A DNA stretch of 23,552 nucleotides, taken from positions 67,881 through 91,432 of the forward strand of contig NZ_CAAKNY010000068.1 in assembly GCF_901212495.1 (NCBI RefSeq), given 5' to 3'. Shown here one piece after another: positions 1-7,689 of this stretch; positions within the stretch are counted from its first letter, which is position 1, and each line of letters starts with the position of its first letter. The stretch comes from Collinsella aerofaciens. Lineage in GTDB: Bacteria > Actinomycetota > Coriobacteriia > Coriobacteriales > Coriobacteriaceae. The position numbers were made by a program, and so were the translations under genes. The notes under the pieces were generated by a model. The model saw only the letters and a list, made by a program, of their open reading frames with translations, was not told where the DNA came from and searched no databases.

Positions 1-32
1 AGCCGGGTCGGACTTGCACGTGGCGGCTCGGC

Positions 33-1661
33 CTAAACACGCGCTTCTTCCAGCATCTGCTTGGCGTGCGCAAGGCTTGCCGCCGACTGGTCGCCGCTCA
101 ACATACGCGCGATCTCTGCGGTACGGGCGTCCCCAGCCACCTCATCCAGATGCGTTTGGGGAACGTCGCCGGGCTCTTTACTGACCACGTAATGCTTGTC
201 GGCCATGACCGCAACCTGCGCCAGGTGCGTTACGACGATGACCTGATGCGTAGCGGCGAGATCTGCCAGCACGCTCGCGAGGGCACGGGCAGTGGAGCCG
301 CCAACACCGGCATCGACCTCATCAAACACAAGCGTATCGACACCATCGGCGTTACCCAAAACCACCTTGCTCGCCAGCATGACGCGGCTCAACTCGCCGC
401 CCGACGCAATGCGGCGCAAGGGACGAGGTGTTAAGCCGGCGCCGCTGCGATATAGCAGCTCATAGCTCGAAGGACCCGCGGGTGTCCACTCAGCGCGAGG
501 GAGATCGCGGGACTCCCAGACCAGTTCAGCGCCGCCCATCTCCAGGCGTGCCATCTGACGACCCACCTCGTGACAAAAACGCGGAGCAGCGGTGTTGCGC
601 GCACGCTTGAGTACCTTGGCGGCAGCAAAGAGCTCGCGTTCGGCGCTCCCGAGCGCCTCGCGCGCCTTCCTAATCTGCTCGTCACCATCGTCCACCAGCG
701 ACAACAACTCCCGCGAACGGTCACGCATGGCAAATACATCATCCATGGTGGGACCCCACTGACGCAGCAGGCCCTTGAGGTCGGAATACCGCTCGCGCAT
801 GCGAGCGAGCTCACGAGGGTCAAACGCAACGCCATCGCGATAAGCCCGCAGCTCATTGGCGCAATCCTCGAGTGAGATACAGGCGTCCGAAAGTGCGTCG
901 GCGATGTCACCGAGCTTGCGGTCAACGGTCGTCATGCGTGAAAGCTCGGCCACGGCGCTGTTCACGGCATCGAGCGCTCCCCCTTCGGCAGTAAGCGATG
1001 CATAGGCATCGTTGGCCGTGGCTACCAGCACCTCGGCATGCTCGGAGCGCGGCAGCATCTCCTCGAGTTCCTCATACTCACCCGGCCTGGGGTCGACCTC
1101 GGCGATGCGCTCCAGGGCGAAGCGCGCCTCCTCGACGCGACTCCCCTGAGCGCGTGAGGCTTCCTCCACACGGCGAAGCTCCTTGGCGGCGGCACGCGAA
1201 GCCTTAAAACAGGCGCGATACTTCTCGAGTGCTTCAAGCGCCGCGCGCCCGGCCCAGGCATCAACCATGGCAACATGGTGCACCGGATCGAGCAAGCGCT
1301 GGTGCTCGTGCTGGCCGCAAAGATCCATCATCACGCCGACGCGCTCCGAAAGCTCGCGCACGCTGGCGATGCGGCCGTCAATTTTAACGCGGCTTCGGCC
1401 CTCGGCAGAAAGGCTGCGCTGTACGGTGAAGCCCTCCGTGTCGTGCGGGCCGTCGAACAGGCGCGCCTCGACGCTGGCAAGCGCCTCGCCCTCGCGCACC
1501 GTCGACGAATCCGCGCGCTCGCCCAAAATGAGCTTGAGGGCAGAGAGTAGTGCGGTCTTGCCAGCACCGGTCTCGCCGGTCAGGACGGTCAAGCCGGCAC
1601 TCGGCACCAACGTCGCCTCGCGAATGAGCGCGATGTTGGAAACCTGCAGCTCATCGATCAT
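33..1661 (-). CDS. recN: DNA repair protein RecN
   Basis: SMC-like ATPase that acts early in double-strand break repair, helping to hold and process broken ends for RecA. The 542-residue length matches the family (about 550). A Walker A motif GETGAGKT lies at residues 29-36, a long charged helical region fills the middle (about 150-370), the ABC signature SGGELS is at about 420-425 and the Walker B LVFDE with the following D-loop is at about 444-455, so both nucleotide-binding halves are present. The ATG at 1659-1661 overlaps the end of nadK by 11 bases, indicating translational coupling. It is the last gene of the efp-asp23-nusB-xseB-tlyA-nadK run inside the window; tlyA-nadK-recN is a familiar actinobacterial order. 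The usual argR neighbour is absent. The 32 bases beyond the stop are too short to interpret. Confidence 0.96.
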   Translation of the reverse strand: MIDELQVSNIALIREATLVPSAGLTVLTGETGAGKTALLSALKLILGERADSSTVREGEALASVEARLFDGPHDTEGFTVQRSLSAEGRSRVKIDGRIASVRELSERVGVMMDLCGQHEHQRLLDPVHHVAMVDAWAGRAALEALEKYRACFKASRAAAKELRRVEEASRAQGSRVEEARFALERIAEVDPRPGEYEELEEMLPRSEHAEVLVATANDAYASLTAEGGALDAVNSAVAELSRMTTVDRKLGDIADALSDACISLEDCANELRAYRDGVAFDPRELARMRERYSDLKGLLRQWGPTMDDVFAMRDRSRELLSLVDDGDEQIRKAREALGSAERELFAAAKVLKRARNTAAPRFCHEVGRQMARLEMGGAELVWESRDLPRAEWTPAGPSSYELLYRSGAGLTPRPLRRIASGGELSRVMLASKVVLGNADGVDTLVFDEVDAGVGGSTARALASVLADLAATHQVIVVTHLAQVAVMADKHYVVSKEPGDVPQTHLDEVAGDARTAEIARMLSGDQSAASLAHAKQMLEEARV

Positions 1662-2511
1662 GGCGCACTCCGTAGAACACGCGGCTCACCGAGTTATAGA
1701 AGCTCTCGGGACCATAATCCAGCAGCAACACATCGCCGGGACCTCGGCGCACCGCCACGCTCTCAACGGTGCCATCGCAGGTAATAAACTGCCCATCGAT
1801 GGCGATCGCCGGCACACTCGGGCGATCATCGGACATAAAGATCTCGACGACATCGCTCGGCGAGGTCAAGAAGGCTCGAGCCTGAATGGTATGCGGAGCG
1901 ATAGGCACACAGACCATGCCCGTGTAATCGGGGCTGACGATGGGGCCGCCGGCGGAAAGCGCATAGCCGGTGGACCCAGTCGCGGTCGATACAACCACGC
2001 CGTCACCACGCAGTCGATCGATATGGTGGCCCGACACCGTGATGTCGAACTCGACCATATCGGACAGCGGACCGCGCGTGAGCGCCATATCGTTGAGGGC
2101 AAACGTGCGCACGACATCCTTCGTGCCGTCTTCGCGCACGGACACGATATCAGCGGCGATGGTGGCGCGGCGGCTCACATGGAGCTCACCGGACAGGGCA
2201 TCGCTCACGACCTGCAAAATGTCGCGCTCCTCGGGGCTCGCGGCCGTCAAAAAACCCAAATGGCCATAGGAAAGACCCAAAATGGGAATCTCACGGTAGT
2301 TGAGAATGCGGGCGGCGCGCAGCAGCGTGCCGTCGCCGCCGAGCGTAATGACCAGGTCGGCATCGTCAACATCGGGCGCGCTCTGGATCTTGGAGCGCTG
2401 GTCGGCAGCCCATACGACCTCGTAGCCCTGGCGCGAAAGCCAAAGCTCGAGCATCAGGCCGCTCTCGACCGCCTCTTGCTTGTAGTAATTGGGAACCAGA
2501 AAGACCTTCAT
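1651..2511 (-). CDS. nadK: NAD kinase
   Basis: Cytoplasmic ATP- or polyphosphate-dependent kinase that phosphorylates NAD to NADP. The protein has 286 residues, normal for bacterial NAD kinase. Visible family motifs are GGDGT at residues 58-62 (catalytic Asp60), LGLSYGHLGFL at about 78-88, the LND equivalent of the NE/D motif at 139-141, and the glycine-rich GDGVVVSTATGSTGY at 169-183 followed by SAGGPIV. The start ATG (2509-2511) forms an ATGA overlap with the tlyA stop, and the 3' end overlaps recN by 11 bases, so it is coupled on both sides. No frameshift or missing motif is seen. Confidence 0.96.
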   Translation of the reverse strand: MKVFLVPNYYKQEAVESGLMLELWLSRQGYEVVWAADQRSKIQSAPDVDDADLVITLGGDGTLLRAARILNYREIPILGLSYGHLGFLTAASPEERDILQVVSDALSGELHVSRRATIAADIVSVREDGTKDVVRTFALNDMALTRGPLSDMVEFDITVSGHHIDRLRGDGVVVSTATGSTGYALSAGGPIVSPDYTGMVCVPIAPHTIQARAFLTSPSDVVEIFMSDDRPSVPAIAIDGQFITCDGTVESVAVRRGPGDVLLLDYGPESFYNSVSRVFYGVRHDR

Positions 2512-3320
2512 AGCGTTGCAGCTTTCTCGCTCAAAACCGATACCCGGGATTGCAACTTGTCATCGGCGCGCTCCCCGGGGGTAAACCTCGTGCCGTACAG
2601 GAAAAACTCGACGTTGCCCTTGGCACCATGGATGGGCGACACGCACACGTCAAGCGGGAACAGGCCCTTGGCGGCAAAAAGTTCAATCGCCGCCACGAGC
2701 GTATCGCGGCGGACGTCGGGGTCGGTCACGATGCCGCCCTCGCCCACCAACGCAGCCGGCGCCTCAAACTGGGGCTTTACGAGCGTGCAAAACGAACCCG
2801 AAGGCTTCAGGCACGCCAGCACGGCGTCAATGATATTCGCGATACTCGTAAACGACACATCGCACACGGCCAGGTCGAGAGCGCTGCCGTAGCCAAGCTC
2901 AGGCAGCTGCGTCACATTCGTGCGCTCGTGGAGCGTCACGCGATCGTCCTGGCGCAGCGACCAATCAAACTGGGCACGACCCACATCGACCGAAACAACT
3001 GTGGCGGCGCCGCGCTTGAGCAGGCAATCGGTAAAGCCGCCGGTAGAGCAGCCCACATCCAGACAAGCAAGGCCCGTCGGATTGATGTCAAGCGCATCAA
3101 GCGCGCCTTCGAGCTTAAGACCGCCGCGGCCAACGTACGGGATACGCCCCTTCACGTGCAGCGGCAGGCCCGGGGTCACCTTAAGACCCGGCGAAGTCAA
3201 GCGCTCGCCGCCACTCGAGACCAAGCCGGCCATAAGAGTGCGAAGGGCATCCGCGCGATCGGCGCAGATGCCCTGTGAAATCAGTTCGTCATCGAGACGC
3301 ACGCGTTTCATGAATGCCAT
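2508..3320 (-). CDS. tlyA: TlyA family rRNA 2'-O-methyltransferase / hemolysin-like protein
   Basis: TlyA enzymes methylate ribose 2'-OH positions in rRNA (C1409 of 16S and C1920 of 23S in mycobacteria), which influences sensitivity to capreomycin-type drugs; this is family knowledge. The N-terminal 65 residues form an S4 RNA-binding domain, followed by the linker YVGRGGLKLEGAL (about 62-74) and a FtsJ/Rossmann methyltransferase domain with the SAM-binding LDVGCSTGGF at about 87-96. Length is about 270 residues, as expected. I prefer the ATG at 3318-3320, which overlaps the xseB stop as TGATG; a TTG at 3323 or the ATG at 3311 (MKRVRLDDELI) are alternatives. The gene overlaps nadK by four bases. 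Confidence 0.93.
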   Translation of the reverse strand: MAFMKRVRLDDELISQGICADRADALRTLMAGLVSSGGERLTSPGLKVTPGLPLHVKGRIPYVGRGGLKLEGALDALDINPTGLACLDVGCSTGGFTDCLLKRGAATVVSVDVGRAQFDWSLRQDDRVTLHERTNVTQLPELGYGSALDLAVCDVSFTSIANIIDAVLACLKPSGSFCTLVKPQFEAPAALVGEGGIVTDPDVRRDTLVAAIELFAAKGLFPLDVCVSPIHGAKGNVEFFLYGTRFTPGERADDKLQSRVSVLSEKAATL

Positions 3321-3586
3321 CAACCATTCGTATCCGGGGATGCAGCCTGTCTATCTTGGGACTCGTTTGACGCATCCTCATCGTATTCCTGCTCGAGCTT
3401 GTTGGCCTCACGCGGCGTCAGCTCAAACTTGTCGACCATATCGACCGCACGGGAGCCCAGCTCAATCGCCTCGTCAAACAAATCGAGCGAACGCTCCAGG
3501 GACGTGTCCTTAGATCGAACGGTGGCGATGATCTGGTCCAGACGATCCGAGATCTCATCGAAGTTGCGGACGGAACCCTCTGGCAT
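3320..3586 (-). CDS. xseB: Exodeoxyribonuclease VII small subunit
   Basis: Small subunit of exonuclease VII, which degrades single-stranded DNA when assembled with the large subunit XseA. The protein is 88 residues. Residues 7-60 carry the typical antiparallel two-helix pattern (FDEISDRLDQIIATV, then LERSLDLFDEAIELG), followed by an acidic polar tail. A GAGGAG ribosome-binding site lies five bases before the ATG at 3584-3586. The gene sits two bases after nusB and touches tlyA. The large-subunit gene xseA, normally just upstream, is not in this window, so its partner must be encoded elsewhere if the enzyme is active. Confidence 0.9.
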   Translation of the reverse strand: MPEGSVRNFDEISDRLDQIIATVRSKDTSLERSLDLFDEAIELGSRAVDMVDKFELTPREANKLEQEYDEDASNESQDRQAASPDTNG

Positions 3587-3588
3587 GG

Positions 3589-4176
3589 CTACTCCTCGAC
3601 GGAGTCGGCTTCGACGGCCTCAGCAGCGTCCGCATCCTCGGCAAGTACACCGGCGGCAGCCGGAGCGGCAGCGACCTTGGCGGCCGCCTCGGCAGCCTGC
3701 GCCTCCTCGCGAGCGCGATCCTCGGCCAGCAGCTCTTGGTACAGCTCCTCGCCCGGCAGCTCCTCGCTGCGCGCGATCTTGCCCAGCACGCCATTGACAA
3801 ACGACGCGGACTGGTCGGTGCCATAGGCCTTGGCAAGCTCGACAGCCTCGTTAATCACGATGGCGTCCGAGACTTCATCGTCGGTGAGGAAACGCATCTC
3901 ATAGACGGCGATACGCAGCAGATTGCGGTCGGCGCCTGGCATGCGCATAAGATCCCAGTTCTTAGCGATGGCGCGCAGGGCGCAGTCGATGCGGTCGATG
4001 TGCTCGTAGGCACCACGGCACAGCTCCAGCGCGTAGGGGTCGAGGGGACCCTTCGAAATCAGGAAATCGCCCTCGAGGACGCGCTCGAGCGGGCTGTCCG
4101 TGGCCTCGGCCTGAAACAGCAGCTGCAGCGCCTGACTGCGGGCAAGCGTGCGCCCGCGATAAACCTTAAGGCTCAA
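3589..4176 (-). CDS. nusB: Transcription antitermination factor NusB with acidic Ala-rich tail
   Basis: NusB binds boxA RNA together with S10 (NusE) in the antitermination complex that protects rRNA transcription. Residues 8-145 match the all-helical NusB fold, with ARSQALQLLFQAE at the N-terminus and the DEVSDAIVINEAVELAKAYG and FVNGVLGKIA segments typical of the family. The start is a TTG (4174-4176) preceded by an excellent AAGGAG six bases away, and three bases separate it from the asp23 stop. The protein is 195 residues against a usual 130-150; the extra 45 residues are an Ala/Glu/Asp-rich, probably disordered C-terminal tail. Location beside asp23 and efp matches Bacillus (yqhY-nusB). 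Confidence 0.93.
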   Translation of the reverse strand: MSLKVYRGRTLARSQALQLLFQAEATDSPLERVLEGDFLISKGPLDPYALELCRGAYEHIDRIDCALRAIAKNWDLMRMPGADRNLLRIAVYEMRFLTDDEVSDAIVINEAVELAKAYGTDQSASFVNGVLGKIARSEELPGEELYQELLAEDRAREEAQAAEAAAKVAAAPAAAGVLAEDADAAEAVEADSVEE

Positions 4177-4179
4177 AGG

Positions 4180-4542
4180 TTACTCCTTGGGGAAAACGAG
4201 GCCGTCGATACAAACGTCAACACGCTCGACCTCGACGCCCACCTGGGCATCGATGGCGGCGACCACGGCGGCGCGAACGGCCTCGGCGAGTTTCTTGAAC
4301 GGATAGCCAAAGAACACCACGACACGCACGGTGAGTGCGAGCTTGTCACCGACGACCTCGGCCTCGACCGCCGGCTCGGAAGCCGGGGCCTTGGACGAAA
4401 GCATCATGGAGACAAGGTTGGTGGCAAGGTCCTTGACGCCAACGGAGGCGATGCCCTCGACATCCGACACGGCGCGCGAGACGATGGCGGTCAGAACATC
4501 GGGCGAAATGCCGATGCCGTCAATCTTGATTTCCTGGGGCAT
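4180..4542 (-). CDS. Asp23/Gls24 family envelope stress response protein (YqhY/YloU-like)
   Basis: A 120-residue Asp23/Gls24 (DUF322) domain protein. The family signature is visible as ISPDVLTAIVSRAVSDVEGIASVG (about 12-35), the VRVVVFFGYPF strand region (about 72-82) and the closing VEVERVDVCIDGLVF. Relatives are implicated in alkaline/cell-wall stress, and B. subtilis YqhY, in the same position beside nusB, has been linked to control of fatty-acid synthesis through acetyl-CoA carboxylase; that specific role is knowledge of the homologue, not shown here, and accBC is not adjacent. The ATG has AGGAGG four bases upstream. It sits between efp (24-base gap) and nusB (3-base gap). Confidence 0.88.
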   Translation of the reverse strand: MPQEIKIDGIGISPDVLTAIVSRAVSDVEGIASVGVKDLATNLVSMMLSSKAPASEPAVEAEVVGDKLALTVRVVVFFGYPFKKLAEAVRAAVVAAIDAQVGVEVERVDVCIDGLVFPKE

Positions 4543-4566
4543 GAGTCCTCCTAGAAGAGTTGGTTG

Positions 4567-5130
4567 CTAGACGCGGGAGACGAACTTGCCGTCGCGGGTG
4601 TCAACCTTGATGACCTCGCCCTCGTTGAGGTACATGGGAACCTGGATGACAGCGCCGGTGTCGATCGTGGCCGGCTTGGTGGAACCCTGGACGGTGTCGC
4701 CCTTAAAGCCCGGGTCGGTTTGGACGATGGTAGTCTCGATGAACATCGGCGGAGTCACGCCCATGAGCTCGTCATCGGCGAAGAGCAGCTGGCAGATGTC
4801 GTTCTCGCGCAGCCACTTGGAGTTCTCGCCCACCATGTCCTCGGGAACGGGAACCTGCTCATAGGTCTCGTTGTCCATGAAGATGTAATCGGCGCCATCG
4901 TTGTAGAGGTACTGGAACTCACGGGTGGTGAGCATGACGCTCTCGAACTTGGTACCGGCGTTGCAGGTGTTCTCGACGACGCGGCCGCTCTTGATGTCGC
5001 GGGTCTTGTAACGCACAAACGCGCCGCCCTTGCCCGGCTTGACATGCTGGAACTCGACGATGGTGTAGACCTTGTCCTTAATGCGGAGACCGAGGCCGTT
5101 CTTGAAGTCGGCGGTAGAAATGGTAGGCAT
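4567..5130 (-). CDS. efp: Elongation factor P
   Basis: Translation factor that rescues ribosomes stalled on polyproline stretches. The 187-residue protein has the three beta-barrel domains of EF-P: an N-terminal KOW-like domain with the KPGKGGAF loop, whose tip lysine is Lys34 (the residue modified in many bacteria), then OB domains ending in GKFVSRV. I chose the ATG at 5128-5130 (MPTISTADFKNG) because it aligns with EF-P starts and has AAGAAAGG a few bases upstream; an in-frame start at 5163 would add 11 residues unlike any EF-P. It is the first gene after a strong terminator, so it probably begins the efp-asp23-nusB-xseB-tlyA-nadK-recN transcript. No modification enzyme gene is nearby. Confidence 0.96.
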   Translation of the reverse strand: MPTISTADFKNGLGLRIKDKVYTIVEFQHVKPGKGGAFVRYKTRDIKSGRVVENTCNAGTKFESVMLTTREFQYLYNDGADYIFMDNETYEQVPVPEDMVGENSKWLRENDICQLLFADDELMGVTPPMFIETTIVQTDPGFKGDTVQGSTKPATIDTGAVIQVPMYLNEGEVIKVDTRDGKFVSRV

Positions 5131-5187
5131 AGCGACCTTTCTTGTTATGGGCAGAACGCACAAGCGTCCAAATTACATACGACCGAA

Positions 5188-5216
5188 ATTATACACTTGC
5201 AGACGGCGCCTGCAGC
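5188..5216 (-). promoter_or_regulatory. Candidate efp operon promoter
   Basis: A perfect TATAAT (-10) lies at 5188-5193 on the minus strand, about 58 bases before the efp start and downstream of the pepP terminator. The -35 is weak: with a 17-base spacer the hexamer is GCTGCA at 5211-5216. Confidence 0.55.
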
Positions 5217-5224
5217 GCGCGCAT

Positions 5225-5267
5225 AAAAAGAGAACGCGGGGCGTCCGAATCGATCCGGACGCCCCGC
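5225..5267 (-). terminator. Rho-independent terminator after pepP
   Basis: A perfect 12-bp GC-rich stem (5236-5247 with 5256-5267, eight-base loop) is followed on the minus strand by GTTCTCTTTTT. It separates the pepP end of the upstream gene run from efp. The plus side has no T-run, so it works on the minus strand. Confidence 0.8.
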
Positions 5268-5276
5268 CCCGCAAAA

Positions 5277-5307
5277 GTAGATTTTTGGGACATGCCTCAA
5301 AATCTAC
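5277..5307. repeat. Intergenic palindrome with GGGAC core (REP-like)
   Basis: GTAGATTTT (5277-5285) is perfectly inverted at 5299-5307; inside, after one mismatch, GGG (5287-5289) can pair with CCT around a five-base loop. It lies between the pepP stop and the terminator at 5225-5267. Neither side ends in a T-run, so it is not a simple terminator. Two other long palindromes in the window share a GGGAC core. Confidence 0.55.
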
Positions 5308-5316
5308 CGAGGTGTA

Positions 5317-6447
5317 TTAGCAATCAATGACGTGCAGGTCGTGCGGCGTCTTGGTGAAGGGTTCGTAGCCGTTCTCGGTGACCACGCCGTAGTCCTCCAG
5401 GCGCACGCCGCCCACACCGGGCAGGTAGACACCGGGCTCCATGGTGATAACCGAGCCGACCTCGATGATGTTCTTGCTGCGGTTGAAGTTGGGCAGCTCA
5501 TGGATGTCGATGCCCACGCCGTGGCCCAGACCATGGTTGTAGTAATCACCGTAGCCGGCATCGCCGATGATCTTCTTGGAAAGCTTAAAAATGTCGTTGC
5601 CCTCGACGCCAGGATGGATGGCGGCGACGCACTCCTCGTGGGTGCGGCGCACGAGCGCGTACAGGTCGAGCTGCTCCTGGGTAGGATCGCCCATCACGAC
5701 GGTGCGCGTCATGTCGGAACGATAATCGCAGTAGCCCGCGCCGTAATCCATGAGGACGAAGTCGCCCTTCTCGATCACGCGGTCACTCGGCACGGCGTGC
5801 GGGTTGGCGGTGTTGGGACCGCTCGCCACAATAGAGCCAAAGGCCAGGCTGTCGGCGCCGTTGGCGAACATATAGTTCTCGAGCTCGTTGCGAACCTGCT
5901 TCTCGGTCATGCCGGGCTTAATAAAGCCGAGCATGTGCTGGAAGGCGGCATCGGTGATCGACTGCGCATGGCGCATGAGCTCGATCTCCTCGGCGTCCTT
6001 GATAGCGCGCATCTTGCGAATGTCGTCATGCATCAGCGGCAACATGCAGGCGACGGAACGATCCTCCAAACCACGCTGAATGCCCTGGTAGAAGTTGATC
6101 TGCATGTCGTCCTCGACAGCGCAGACGCGGCACTTGCTGGCCGCGATCTTGCCGGCGACCCAACCGGGGATGGTGCCCTCGTCCATGTCGTAGACCCAGG
6201 GGCTGCCGGCGGGCGTGTTCTCCTCAAAGCTGTTGAGGTAGCGCGAGTCGGTGTGGAACAGGCACTGATCTGCCGTAATAAACGCGGCGTGCGGAAACTC
6301 GAAGGTGTAGTCGAAGACGCCCTTCACGCCCGTAAGCCAACGAAGGTTGGCCTCGTCGCGCACCACGATGGCATCGTAGCCGCGCTCGACCATCAGGGTA
6401 CGGACACGCTCGATACGACCGGCAGGACCGGCAGTAAACTCAGACAT
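5317..6447 (-). CDS. M24 family Xaa-Pro aminopeptidase/dipeptidase
   Basis: Metallopeptidase of the pita-bread fold that removes residues next to proline from peptides. The 376-residue protein has an N-terminal creatinase-like domain (about 10-140) and a C-terminal catalytic domain. All five dinuclear-metal ligands can be seen: Asp234 (MDYGA), Asp245 (SDMTRT), His309 (HGLGHGVG), Glu337 (MEPGVY) and Glu351 (RLEDYG). A AAGAAAGGA ribosome-binding site precedes the ATG. The gene lies between aroB and efp, as pepQ does in Mycobacterium and yqhT in Bacillus. Aminopeptidase P versus prolidase cannot be settled from sequence reading alone. Pairing of a proline peptidase with efp is a long-standing neighbourhood. 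Confidence 0.93.
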   Translation of the reverse strand: MSEFTAGPAGRIERVRTLMVERGYDAIVVRDEANLRWLTGVKGVFDYTFEFPHAAFITADQCLFHTDSRYLNSFEENTPAGSPWVYDMDEGTIPGWVAGKIAASKCRVCAVEDDMQINFYQGIQRGLEDRSVACMLPLMHDDIRKMRAIKDAEEIELMRHAQSITDAAFQHMLGFIKPGMTEKQVRNELENYMFANGADSLAFGSIVASGPNTANPHAVPSDRVIEKGDFVLMDYGAGYCDYRSDMTRTVVMGDPTQEQLDLYALVRRTHEECVAAIHPGVEGNDIFKLSKKIIGDAGYGDYYNHGLGHGVGIDIHELPNFNRSKNIIEVGSVITMEPGVYLPGVGGVRLEDYGVVTENGYEPFTKTPHDLHVIDC

Positions 6448-6547
6448 GCAGATTCCTTTCTTGTTGTCTCAAAAAGTGCGGGACGAGTCTCAACCGAACG
6501 ACGGAATCGCATACGATCCGCAACCGATTGGAAACCCGCCCCTCAAC

Positions 6548-6573
6548 ATGATACGAAAGACGATGGATGTCAA
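6548..6573 (-). promoter_or_regulatory. Weak candidate promoter for pepP
   Basis: A perfect TTGACA is found on the minus strand at 6568-6573, just after the aroB stop in the 132-base gap before pepP. The best -10 (TATCAT at 6548-6553) is only 14 bases away, and the 17-base position (CATGTT) is poor, so this is tentative. Confidence 0.3.
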
Positions 6574-6579
6574 TAAATC

Positions 6580-7689
6580 TTAGAGAAGTTCTTTGCGCGA
6601 TGCCAAGTAGGCATGAGCATGGCGCTCCAGAACCTCGTCCTCAACGCTCGTTAGACGAATGGCGCCGAGTGCCGCGGGCAGCGGTAATATGCTGCGGTTC
6701 GAGCGGACAAACTGCTGCCTGCGGAACTCCTCGATATATGCGGCAGGCTCCAGGTCGAAGGCAAGCTCCTCGATACCAAAGTCCTCTAGGCAGTCATCGA
6801 CATCAAAGACGTAGTCGATATCGAAGTCGCAGGCATCATGTGCTAGGCGCGCCTCAAAGCGCATGCCCTCGGACAACAGCTGGTAGGCAGGGACCTGCGA
6901 AGCGGCATCGCCCAAGCAGGCGCGCAGGGTACGCTCCCCCGTCTTGCCAAAATCGAGTGCATGGCGGGCGCTCGGGTTCGTGGCCATCAGCACGTCCTTG
7001 CGGGCAGTCTGAGACCACTGAACGGCGTTGACGAGCGCGACCTCCTCGCCCGCGAGAATCTCGGGGACGGTCTCGGCAAACTGATTCCAGCGGGACTTGC
7101 TGCTCGAAAGCATGGTGCCAACAAGTATCACATAGCCGAGCTTGAGGTCCTCGGGGTCCGTCTCGCGAACAAGGTCGAGGTCACACACGACCAAGCCCGG
7201 CTCGGGACGGAACGCGATAGCGGGAAGCGCATGCGCCGACGAGGCGACGAGCGGCTTCATGGTCGTCGCGACCGTGAGCATGGCGTCGAACGTCGTCGGC
7301 AGCAAGGCGCACTCGGTGCGACCGCACCACTGATTGGCACCCCAGCAAACGACCGAGCAGGTCGCCGTGTCGCCGACAGCGACAACGAGATCGTCGCAGG
7401 TAATGCCGTTAGCCGACAGGGCGCCAAAGACGGTATCGGCATCGGTCAGCGTAGCGCCGGAAGGCGAAACCTCGAGGACGAGCAGCGACACGGCAAAACC
7501 GGCGTCGATCAGCGCATGCTCGACGACCTCGCCAAAACGCTCGGATGTGGCGTCGTTCCAAACCACCATCGCGCGCTTAGGCTTGCCCACAGCCGAGGCA
7601 AACATGCGCGACAGCTCCTCGAACGCGCCCAATCCGACGCGGACATCGACACTGCGGTTTTGGAAATTGATAAGTTGACGGCGAATCAT
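6580..7689 (-). CDS. 3-dehydroquinate synthase-like protein lacking the catalytic metal site
   Basis: A 369-residue relative of AroB, recognised from its whole-length pattern: a nucleotide-binding N-terminal half (VVAVGDTATCSV at about 102-113 in place of the GGGVVGD loop; LPTTFDAML at 130-138 in place of PTTLLA), RPEPGLVVCDLDLV at 161-174, and LDFGKTGERT at 245-254 in place of LNFGHTxGHA. Synteny supports this: it sits between aroK and pepP. By my alignment the three metal ligands of DHQ synthase are Tyr186 (for Glu), Lys249 (for His) and Ala268 (for His); the second His of HTxGHA is Arg253, and the DxSxGGK motif is eroded to TVATTMK. It should not make dehydroquinate. The reading frame is intact, so it is probably a repurposed pseudoenzyme. 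I chose the ATG at 7687-7689, which gives an ATGA overlap with aroK; an earlier start at 7722 would overlap aroK by 37 bases. Confidence 0.8.
   Translation of the reverse strand: MIRRQLINFQNRSVDVRVGLGAFEELSRMFASAVGKPKRAMVVWNDATSERFGEVVEHALIDAGFAVSLLVLEVSPSGATLTDADTVFGALSANGITCDDLVVAVGDTATCSVVCWGANQWCGRTECALLPTTFDAMLTVATTMKPLVASSAHALPAIAFRPEPGLVVCDLDLVRETDPEDLKLGYVILVGTMLSSSKSRWNQFAETVPEILAGEEVALVNAVQWSQTARKDVLMATNPSARHALDFGKTGERTLRACLGDAASQVPAYQLLSEGMRFEARLAHDACDFDIDYVFDVDDCLEDFGIEELAFDLEPAAYIEEFRRQQFVRSNRSILPLPAALGAIRLTSVEDEVLERHAHAYLASRKELL

Noticed and set aside
1183..2892. 569-codon plus-strand open frame across recN, nadK and tlyA
   Set aside because: Antisense to three well-recognised genes; no domain pattern and no ribosome-binding site. 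Long shadows are expected in high-GC DNA.
3321..3323. TTG start for tlyA giving one extra residue
   Set aside because: The adjacent ATG at 3318-3320 forms a normal TGATG overlap with xseB and is the simpler choice.
5131..5163. Extended N-terminus of EF-P
   Set aside because: The extra 11 residues match no EF-P and would cover the good ribosome-binding site of the internal ATG.
5332..6576. 414-codon plus-strand open frame opposite pepP
   Set aside because: Shadow of the M24 peptidase gene, with compositional bias and no recognisable motif.
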